This document shows positions 1-5,755 of a stretch of 5,755 nt of DNA, piece after piece. The position numbers were made by a program, and so were the translations under genes. The stretch is from contig JAIRZX010000260.1 in NCBI GenBank assembly GCA_031267005.1, forward strand, positions 1 to 5,755. Reading direction: 5' to 3'. How positions within the stretch are numbered: position 1 is the first letter of the stretch; every line of letters starts with the position of its first letter. The notes under the pieces were generated by a model that was not told where the DNA came from, searched no databases, and was given only the letters and a program-made list of their open reading frames with translations. This stretch comes from Deltaproteobacteria bacterium. Lineage in GTDB: Bacteria; Desulfobacterota; Desulfarculia; Adiutricales; Adiutricaceae.

Positions 1-235
1 CAAGTCCGGAAAAAAGCTCTTTCCTTCCGGTTGCGGCCTCCTCCAGGGTATCGATCAGAAGCGTCTTGCCGAACCGTCTGGGACGGGAAAGAAAAAGGCG
101 TGGATGGTCGCCGTCAAGAATTTCGCTGACGAATTCTGTCTTGTCCACGTAAACGTAGCCCTCGTTTATCAGTCGAGAATAGTCAGCTATGTCGATGCCT
201 ATTTTCGGGATACCCGGACCGTCCGCGTTCGTCAT
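1..235 (-). CDS. AAA-ATPase-like protein, N-terminal part (DUF1703 / PD-(D/E)XK nuclease-type family), cut by the window edge
   Basis: Translating the complement from the ATG at 235 gives 78 uninterrupted codons running off position 1. Residues 12-40 carry the opening typical of the AAA-ATPase-like family (PF09820): IGIDIADYSRLINEGYVYVD, then KTEFVSEIL. Residues 50-60, SRPRRFGKTLL, are the family's variant P-loop, with Lys57 and Thr58 expected to bind nucleotide phosphate. Next comes GRKELFSGL (70-78), also typical. In known members, which are roughly 500 or more residues long, this ATPase-like domain is usually followed by a C-terminal PD-(D/E)XK nuclease-like domain (DUF1703). That part lies outside the window, so I infer it only. 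The physiological role of the family is not settled; defence or mobile-element functions have been suggested. The start is fixed by a near-ideal Shine-Dalgarno. No frameshift is visible in this part. Family assignment is firm; function is not. Confidence 0.88.
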   Translation of the reverse strand, partial: MTNADGPGIPKIGIDIADYSRLINEGYVYVDKTEFVSEILDGDHPRLFLSRPRRFGKTLLIDTLEEAATGRKELFSGL

Positions 236-239
236 ACTT

Positions 240-245
240 ACCTCC
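240..245 (-). promoter_or_regulatory. Shine-Dalgarno of the AAA-ATPase-like gene
   Basis: Read on the minus strand, GGAGGT stands four bases before the ATG at 235-233. It is a six-base match to the anti-Shine-Dalgarno and supports this start for the clipped gene. Confidence 0.8.
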
Positions 246-280
246 ATTAGCGTTCTGTCCTGCCTGGAGCCGACCTGCCG

Positions 281-312
281 AGGGACTGAGTCCCTTCCTA
301 AGTCTCTTCCTA
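281..312. repeat. 12-bp tandem duplication overlapping a 15-bp palindrome in the leader of the minus-strand gene
   Basis: AGTCCCTTCCTA (289-300) is followed immediately by AGTCTCTTCCTA (301-312), differing at one base. The first copy overlaps a dyad: AGGGACT (281-287), one central base, AGTCCCT (289-295). The central spacing is too short for an RNA hairpin, so a protein-binding site (operator) is more likely than an attenuator. The block sits just downstream of the proposed start of transcription of the minus-strand gene. A regulatory role is inference. Confidence 0.45.
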
Positions 313-323
313 AAGTCAAATCA

Positions 324-352
324 ATTTTACTTTAATTGAATGCCGGAAGCAA
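324..352 (-). promoter_or_regulatory. Candidate sigma70-type promoter for the AAA-ATPase-like gene
   Basis: On the minus strand, TAAAAT (324-329, five of six consensus bases) serves as the -10 element. It lies 17 bases downstream of TTGCTT (347-352), a weak -35 that keeps the TTG. The area is the most A/T-rich part of an otherwise G/C-rich window. Transcription would start near 317, giving a leader of about 80 bases. This is a pattern match only. Confidence 0.4.
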
Positions 353-597
353 GCTGAAAGAGAGGCGGACATGGGGGAGTCAGACTTCCTGCCCCGTTTT
401 GCAGGGTATCCCTGCCCGGTCCTTGGATACCCATGCCCCTTCACAGGATGCCCAGTGTATGGCAGCAATGACAAACATTAGAACACGCATCCGTAATTAT
501 GTTTAGGCATACGCAGTGCTGAAGCAAAACACAAGCCGTTTTGGGGCGGCCAGCTGAGGGAAAAGATGCCATCGTTCAGGCAGAAAGGAGGCACAAG
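353..597. other. Gene-free stretch with one stem-loop
   Basis: I see no convincing coding frame here. The only clear structure is at 404-432: GGGTATCC (404-411) pairs with GGATACCC (425-432) across a 13-base loop. An alternative shorter hairpin, GCAGGG (401-406) with CCCTGC (410-415), competes for the same bases. There is no run of T on either side, so it does not look like an intrinsic terminator. A moderately A/T-rich patch near 468-510 could hold a promoter for the plus strand, but I find no good -35/-10 pair. Confidence 0.5.
584..591 (+). promoter_or_regulatory. Strong Shine-Dalgarno in front of the decayed reading frame
   Basis: AAAGGAGG lies six bases before the ATG at 598, an almost ideal ribosome-binding site. 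It is the main reason for placing the original start of the decayed gene at 598 rather than at other in-frame codons upstream. Confidence 0.5.
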
Positions 598-1354
598 ATG
601 TCACGCACAGCCGAACGCCCCTGCATCAACCCCTTCAAGTTGCCATTCAAGCTTTCCCGATTCACAACAGGAAATAGGCCTTTTCGGGGAAATGCCTGTC
701 TTCCTTATCGAACGCGCCAGGACTGTGCTCCCGAGCCGAAAGAGCCCGGGCGGCCGCCATCGGCAAGGCTCTCCAGACTGACCCGGACACGGTCGGGGAG
801 CGGAGGAATACGGTACATTGAGCACGGGGTCTACGGGCTCCCGGACAAGCCCCGCTCCTGCAGGCCTCTGAGATACTACTGTGGGAAGGCGGCGCCCGAC
901 ATCCTGAAACACGCTCGGCAGGAAGCCTCCCGGTACTTCGCGAATCGCTAAAATGGGGGCGGAGGAGCCTGCCATATCCGAGGACACCGTCGGAAGGAAA
1001 CTGCGGAAGGTCGCCATAAGGCTCGGACTGATCCTGACCTGGTGCGCGTGCAGGGCCCCCAGGTTCTGCGAGAAGGCGGCGGAGGTCATCTGCCGCCGCG
1101 CGAAGTCCGCTGAGACCCAGTTCCGGAATAACCTGGCGAACTTCTGCGGTTGAACACTTGGACCAGGTCCAGGGCTGGGTCCTGGCCATGGCAAAGGGCG
1201 AGAGCCAGACATTCAAAAGGTCAACCTTATGTTCCCGGGCGCATCCGCGCCCCGGCGAAGGCACCCTTCCGCCCTTTGGCCAGCCCGGACGGAAAGCGCG
1301 GGCCTGTACGCCGCCTGCTCCGCCTACCCGCCGGGCCTGCCGGTCCTGTATTAA
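598..1354 (+). pseudogene. Probable decayed gene, family not recognised
   Basis: The frame opening at ATG 598 runs to a stop at 949-951. Its last 50 or so codons (about 800-948) show the strong third-position G/C bias expected here and read like protein (for example YIEHGVYGLPDKPRSCRPLR, later DILKHARQEASRYF). Directly after the stop the same bias continues in another frame, 953-1153 (for example SEDTVGRKLRKVAIRLG, then FCEKAAEVICRRAKSAETQF), from an ATG with no Shine-Dalgarno. Around 730-805 a third frame looks best (ERARAAAIGKALQTDPDTV). From 1149 yet another switch is possible (VEHLDQVQGWVLAMAKGESQ), and coding-like bias persists to the TAA at 1352-1354. I read this as one ancestral gene broken by frameshifts, with the break near 949-953 best supported. 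I cannot name the family; a degraded transposase or small accessory protein are both possible. Borders and number of shifts are uncertain. Confidence 0.4.
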
Positions 1355-1398
1355 CTGAATACGGCACGAACAAACAAGTTTGCCTTTTCCCGTGTCCC

Positions 1399-1493
1399 CA
1401 TCCGGCCTCACGGAGCGCATCCTGCCTGAGGGAGGATATCAGGCGTCGCGGATCGCATCCGACCTCAGGGAAGGTATCCGGCATGGCTGAGCG
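1399..1493. repeat. Five contiguous degenerate 19-bp tandem repeats
   Basis: The units are 1399-1417, 1418-1436, 1437-1455, 1456-1474 and 1475-1493. The first reads CATCCGGCCTCACGGAGCG and the rough consensus is YATCCGGCCTCASGGAGCG. Positions 2-4 (ATC), 8 (C), 10 (T), 15 (G) and 16 (A) are the same in all five. Two invariant pairs, T3/A16 and C4/G15, fall symmetrically in a weak dyad TCCG-N6-CGGA, complete only in unit 1. A 19-bp period is not a multiple of three, so the repeat is not explained by a protein repeat. It lies 80-174 bp upstream of the promoter of the TPR-CHAT gene. An array of regulator sites, an iteron-like array or a neutral minisatellite are possible. Confidence 0.65.
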
Positions 1494-1572
1494 AGTAGCC
1501 TCCCGATGGGCGTACGGCTTCCCCTTCATGCCTGATCGAAACGCACAATCCCTTTACTTTCAATGCATCCTG

Positions 1573-1600
1573 TTGACTTCAGTGCGGAATTGGGTAAGAT
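1573..1600 (+). promoter_or_regulatory. Candidate sigma70-type promoter of the TPR-CHAT gene
   Basis: TTGACT (1573-1578, five of six consensus bases) is followed after 16 bases by TAAGAT (1595-1600, four of six). It lies in a locally A/T-richer patch just before the G/C-rich gene. The predicted start of transcription is near 1607, which gives a leader of about 57 bases. Confidence 0.5.
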
Positions 1601-1627
1601 ATCCGTGATCCGTAAAAACCTACTCGC

Positions 1628-1655
1628 CCGGGGCCGCGAGCCCCCGGCTCTGGAG
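1628..1655 (+). promoter_or_regulatory. Leader hairpins and Shine-Dalgarno of the TPR-CHAT gene
   Basis: GGAG (1652-1655) stands eight bases before the ATG at 1664 and supports that start. Just upstream, CCGGGG (1628-1633) can pair with CCCCGG (1642-1647). A competing stem, GAGCC (1638-1642) with GGCTC (1646-1650), ends one base before the GGAG. Both are all or mostly G/C pairs and could modulate ribosome access, which is inference. Confidence 0.45.
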
Positions 1656-1663
1656 CACTTCCC

Positions 1664-4600
1664 ATGCCGCTATCCCCGACGGCCGCCCGCCATTTGCCGC
1701 CCTCCCCGGCTTCCCTGGCAACCCAGGCCTCCCGGCGGGCCGCCCCGTCCGTTCGCGAAAACGCGGCCGCCCTCGCGGCTTCCGCCCCAAAGCCCCTCCG
1801 GGGCCTCCCGCGCGTCCCGTCACCCCCGGCGGCCCGGGCCGCCGCGCCCGTGCTCCAGCTCCTCATGCTCAGCCTCAGCCTCAGCCTCAGCCTCTTCTCG
1901 GCGCCGTTTCCAGCCTCGGCCCAGGAGGCCACCCCCGAAGCCCCGGCGGCGGGCCCCGCGGACGCCCCCTGGATCCCGGCATGGCAGCACGGGGCCATGT
2001 CCCGCGACCTGGAGGCGCTGAAGGACCGCGCCGCGCGGCTGGACGGGGAAAGGAACTTCACGGAGTCCGCCTCCGCGTGGAGGGAGCTGGCCGGGAAAGC
2101 GGCTTCCGAATACGGCGCCCGCGACCCGAGGGCAATCGCCGCGACGCTCCGCATGGTACGCGCCCTGTCCGAGACGGGAGGGGGGCCCGGCGGGGACGCC
2201 GGTTCCGCCCGGAAGGCGGCTGAAGCCGCCGCCGGAGTTTTCGGGCCGGGGCACGCCGAGGCCATCTTCGGGGCCGAGACGGCCGTGGCCCTCGGCGCCA
2301 AGGACGATCTGGCGGCGGCCGAACGGGATTTTAGCGCCATCGCTGAACTCTCCGCCTCGTCCCTCGGGCCGCGGCACCCCCAGACGCTTTCCGCGAGGCG
2401 CTTCCTGGCCGAGGTGACCGTCCTCAGGGGGGATCCGGCGGGCGGGGCCAGGGCCTGGGGCGAACTCGCCGACGAATGCGCCGCGAGCTTCGCAGCCGGG
2501 TGCCTGGACGTCCTGTCTTTGGCGAACAACATAGCGTACTACCTGAAGGGGGCGGGCGACGTGTTCGGCGCGAGGGACATTTTGAGGAAGGCCGTCTCGC
2601 TCGCTGACTCGGCCCTCGGGCCAGACCACCCGGCCTCCCTCCTGGCCGCGTGCAACCTCGGCAACGTGCTGAGTAATACGGGGGAACTCGCCGAAGCGAA
2701 GGCGCTCCTCTCCCGCGCGGTCGCCTCCCAAGAAAGGCTCCTCGGACGCGGCCACGAGGACACGCTGACCTCCTTGAACAACCTCGCCGAGGTCCTGTCC
2801 GCTCTTGGGGAAAACGCCGAGGCGACGGAGCTGTTAAGGGAAGTGCTGGATGCCCAGAAGAAGGCGAAAGGGCCGGAGAGCATGGTGGCCCTGATCACGG
2901 CCAACAACCTGGCCTCGACGCTGAGTGCCCTGGGCGAGTTCCGGGAGGCGAGGGAAATCCTCGAGGGGAGCCTCGAGGCGATCGCCCGGGCCCTTGGCGA
3001 GGCCCATCCGGAAACGCTCGGCTTCGCGAACAACCTTGCCGTGCTCATGGCCGAGATGGGGGACTACGGAGGGGCGAGGGAGCTCCTGGAACGCACCCTC
3101 GCCGCCCAGGAGCGGGAAATGCCAGAGGGACACCCCTTGATCCTGCGGACCAGGGGGAACCTCGCCGCGGCCCTTTCCGCCTCGGGCGACCACGCCGCGG
3201 CTCTCGCAGTGGCCAGGAAAGCGCTTTCCGAGACCGAAGCGAAACTCGGCCCAGCCCACCCGCTCACGCTGCACGCCCTGGGCTACCTGGCGGGGGCCCT
3301 TTCGGATCTGGGGGACTTCGCCGAAGCCAGGGAAACCTACCGCAGGGTGGCGGAGGCCAGAGCGGGGTCGCTCCCCACCGGCCACCCGGATCTCCTTGCG
3401 GCGCTCGTGAACCTCTCGCGCATGACGGGCGCCGCTGGCGACCTCGAAGGCGAGCGGGAAATTCTCGCCCGGGCCCTGTCGGACGCTCTCTCCGCCCTCG
3501 GGCCGTCCCACTCCGTCACGCTCTCCATAAAACACAACCTCGCGTACTGCATCGCCAAACTGGGCGACAGGGATGCCGCGGCGGAGCTTTACAGGCAGGT
3601 GATCGCGGCCCGCGAGGCCGTTCTGGGCCCCGAACACCCCGATACGCTGGGGTCGAGGCAGAACCTCGCGGCGATCATGGCGCAGGGCGGGGCCGGCGCC
3701 CCGACCGCCAGGATGCTCGCCGGGGTCCTTGAGTCCGCGAACAGAACCTCCGGCCCAGACGGGGAGCTTGCCTCCCAGGCGGCGGCCAACCTCGGCAAGG
3801 CCTTCGCCATCCAAGGCGAGACCGCCGCCGGGGTCTTTTTCCTCAAAGTCTCGGTCGCCTCCTCGCAGAAGGCGCGGGCGGGGCTGGCCACCCTCGAAAG
3901 AAGCCTGAGGAAGAGCTACCTCGCCACGGTCGAGGACCGCTACCGGGATCTCTTCGACCTGCTTATATCCGAAGGCAGGACCGTCGAGGCGCTCGCCGTC
4001 CTTTCCCTGCTGAAGGAAGAGGAGCTGGGCGGGCTGGACCCCGCCTCCTGGACCGATGCCGCCGCCGGTGAGGCTCCAGGCGGTGAAGCCGCCGGGGGCG
4101 CCTGGGCCGGGGCGGGCGAGCCCGACCTTTTCCGAGGCACCCGTGACGAGTCCGCCTGGCGCGGGTACCGGCCGGCCGCCAGCCTGTCCGCTTCGCTCGG
4201 GACCGAGATGGCCGGGATGGACCGCCTGCGTTTGAAGGGGGGGCTTTCCACAGCGGAAGAGGGGCGCCTCGCGACCCTGGGCTCCGAGATAGCCGCCGCC
4301 AAGGCGGGCTTCGAGGCCATGTGCCTCAAGATCCCCGAAACGCTGGCCGGTTCCGGGGAAACGCCCGACCCGGGCTCCTGGGCCTCCCTGCACGTCGCCG
4401 GCAGGCAGGCGGCTCTTTCCGCCATGGGAAAGGGCGCGGCGCTGGTTTACGCCGTCTCGGCCAAGGAGAGGCTCCATCTGGTAACCTTGGCCGGGGGCGA
4501 AATCAGGCACAGGAGTTCCGAGGTGAGCCGCGAGGAGCTCGCGAAGCTCGCGGGCGAGTTCCGGGCGCTCGTGGGCGACAGGCACAAAGACCCGCTCCCC

Positions 4601-5583
4601 GCCGCGAAAAGGCTCGACGAGCTTTTGATCCGGCCCGTGGAGGCGGACCTGAAGGCGCTGGGCGCCTCCGTCCTCATGCTGTCCCTGGACGGGGAGCTCC
4701 GCTACGCCCCCATGGCGGCCCTCTGGGACGGCGAGAAGTGGCTCGCCGAAAGGTACGCCACGGCCCTCTTCACCGAGTCCACCCCCTTGAGGCTCAACGA
4801 CCCCCGCCGCTCCGGCGCGGCCTCCGCGAGCGCCTTGGGCGTGACCAGGGCCTGGCCGCCCTTCCCCGCGCTGCCGGGCGTGGCCGCCGAGATAGCCGCC
4901 GTAGTGAAGGGCCCCTCCGCGCCGGACGGGGCCCTGGACGGGGAGGCGAAGCTCGATCGGGAATTCGACCGCGCGGCGCTCGCGGCGGGCCTGGCCTCTG
5001 ACGCGCCGGTGGTCCACGTGGCCAGCCACTTCCGCCTGGACCCCGAAAGCCTGGACAACACCGTGCTCCTTCTGGGCGACGGGGCGACGGTAAGCCTGCG
5101 GGAGTTAAGCTCCGGCGGGGACATGGACTTCAAGGGCCTCGATCTGCTGACGCTTTCCGCCTGCGACACCGCCTCCGCCTCCAGGGGCGGCGAGGGCAGG
5201 GAGGTCGAGAGCTTAGGCGAGACGGTGCAGAGGGCGGGCGCCTCGGCGGTGCTGGCGACCCTGATGCCGGTGGACGACGGCTCGTCCCCGGATCTCATGC
5301 GCGAGTTCTACCGCCTCCGCTACTCGGAAGGCAAGGACAAGGCGGAGGCGTTGAGGGGGGCGCAGCTGAGCGTCATGCGCTCGGAGGGCGCTGCCGCGGA
5401 CCCCGGCGGGCAAGGAGCGCGCGGCACGGCGCTGAGCGCCGCTGGCGTCTCCGGGCAGGGGGCTTCGGCCAAGGGGGCCGCCGGGCTGGGGGCGGAAGCC
5501 GGGGCCGCGGGCCCGCGCTGGGAGGGGAATGGATTTTCGCACCCTTACTATTGGTCGCCTTTCGTGTTGATGGGGGCCTGGAA

Positions 5584-5587
<4 letters not shown>
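1664..5587 (+). CDS. Exported TPR-repeat protein with C-terminal CHAT (caspase-like) protease domain
   Basis: This is a 1307-residue protein. Residues 1-60 are a Pro/Ala/Arg-rich extension. Residues 62-86 form a Sec-type signal peptide (h-region LLMLSLSLSLSLF, likely cleavage ASA|QE after A86). About 108-737 are kinesin-light-chain-like TPRs of 42 residues, marked by LGPxHPxTL motifs at 234, 318, 360, 444, 528, 612 and 654. Residues 745-790 are a helical stretch common in this family, followed by a Gly/Ala-rich linker (798-820). The CHAT domain covers about 915-1307: LDGELRYAPMAAL (1008-1020), ALPGVAAEIAAV (1069-1080), VVHVASHF with catalytic His1122, LTLSACDTA with catalytic Cys1167, ESLGETVQRAGASAVLATLM (1182-1201) and the terminal HPYYWSPFVLMGAW. 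The expected His and Cys are both present, so I predict an active peptidase with TPRs as the sensing or docking surface, outside the cytoplasm. A Gly/Ala-rich insert (about 1240-1286) splits the end of CHAT. Substrate unknown. Start ATG 1664 has a Shine-Dalgarno. The 3' end overlaps the next frame by four bases. Confidence 0.93.
1868..1891 (+). repeat. Four perfect tandem CTCAGC hexamers in the signal-peptide core
   Basis: Four exact copies of CTCAGC (1868-1873, 1874-1879, 1880-1885, 1886-1891) encode four Leu-Ser pairs, followed by CTCTTC (Leu-Phe). They make up most of the hydrophobic core of the signal peptide of the TPR-CHAT protein. Gain or loss of a unit would change the core by two residues without a frameshift. 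Confidence 0.85.
2363..3874 (+). repeat. Twelve-unit 126-bp (42-residue) TPR coding repeat
   Basis: Within the TPR-CHAT gene the motif around LGPxHPxTL recurs at residues 234, 276, 318, 360, 402, 444, 486, 528, 570, 612, 654 and 696, always exactly 42 residues apart. Units at 276, 402 and 696 have lost much of the motif but keep the register. Two looser units precede (anchors near 150 and 193, spacings 43 and 41). Each unit also has a conserved NLA or similar followed by G-[DE]-x-x-x-A, the second helix of TPR_10/TPR_12-type repeats. Such arrays form a superhelical protein-binding surface. The units are diverged at the sequence level, so recent duplication is not evident. Confidence 0.88.

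Positions 5588-5755
<168 letters not shown>

Noticed and set aside
404..432. Intrinsic terminator
   Set aside because: The stem is good, but there is no U tract on either strand and no gene ends nearby in either direction.
601..1420. Minus-strand open frames across the decayed gene (601-1212, 662-1420)
   Set aside because: No good ribosome-binding site or recognisable motif was seen, and the plus-strand frames show the expected codon bias in the best segments.
1399..1493. CRISPR array
   Set aside because: The units are only 19 bp, directly abutting and degenerate, with no unique spacers, and no cas gene is present.
1150..1608. A 152-codon plus-strand open frame beginning at TTG
   Set aside because: No Shine-Dalgarno, a composition like random G/C-rich translation, and it runs through the 19-bp repeats and into the promoter region of the next gene.
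1733..1741. Twin-arginine (TAT) signal at the Arg-Arg pair near residues 24-25
   Set aside because: No TAT consensus follows and the hydrophobic segment begins nearly 40 residues later, so Sec export fits better.
1579..2755. Long minus-strand open frames over the start of the TPR-CHAT gene (1579-2532 and 1820-2755)
   Set aside because: They are shadows of the G/C-rich sense gene and oppose its promoter and Shine-Dalgarno; their products are low-complexity Ala/Arg/Gly-rich sequences.
2834..5029. A 731-codon open frame on the minus strand inside the TPR-CHAT gene
   Set aside because: High third-position G/C in the sense gene removes stops from antisense frames. The antisense product is Gly/Arg-rich with no recognisable domain, while the sense frame has clear TPR and CHAT motifs.

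Overview
The window looks like the end of a contig from a high-GC, Gram-negative-type bacterium. It carries one complete large gene, one clipped gene on the opposite strand, and a long non-coding or decayed stretch between them. The main gene has strong third-position G/C preference and freely uses AGG (Arg) and some ATA (Ile) codons. The clipped gene belongs to a family that, as I recall, is abundant in anaerobic and gut-associated bacteria. A deltaproteobacterial (Desulfovibrio-like) or Synergistetes-like host would fit, but the sequence does not settle the taxon.

Layout. (1) Positions 1-235, minus strand: first 78 codons of an AAA-ATPase-like protein of the type usually fused to a DUF1703 / PD-(D/E)XK nuclease domain. 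It has a very good Shine-Dalgarno and a plausible promoter at 324-352; its leader holds a 12-bp tandem duplication and a palindrome. (2) About 353-597: no gene seen; a GC-rich stem-loop at 404-432 and little else. (3) 598-1354, plus strand: a strong ribosome-binding site and ATG lead into stretches that look like coding DNA but switch frame at least once, probably two or three times. I read this as a decayed, unidentified gene. (4) 1399-1493: five contiguous degenerate copies of a 19-bp unit that no gene explains. (5) 1573-1655: a sigma70-like promoter, a short leader with GC hairpins and a Shine-Dalgarno. (6) 1664-5587: a 1307-residue exported TPR-CHAT protein, with a long N-terminal extension, a Sec-type signal peptide whose hydrophobic core is a hexanucleotide repeat, about twelve 42-residue TPR-like units in near-perfect register, a helical linker, and a C-terminal CHAT (caspase-like) protease domain with the His/Cys dyad at H1122 and C1167. 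(7) 5584 onward: an ATGA overlap opens a second reading frame, lost after about 24 codons in a poly-C block that looks like a sequencing or assembly artefact.

How the parts may work together. The TPR array should act as a sensor or adaptor surface for the CHAT protease, as in known TPR-CHAT proteins, but the signal peptide places the mature protein outside the cytoplasm. The translationally overlapping downstream gene is the best candidate for a substrate or partner and is exactly what the damaged contig end hides. The AAA-ATPase-like gene is divergent, more than 1.3 kb away, and need not be functionally linked.
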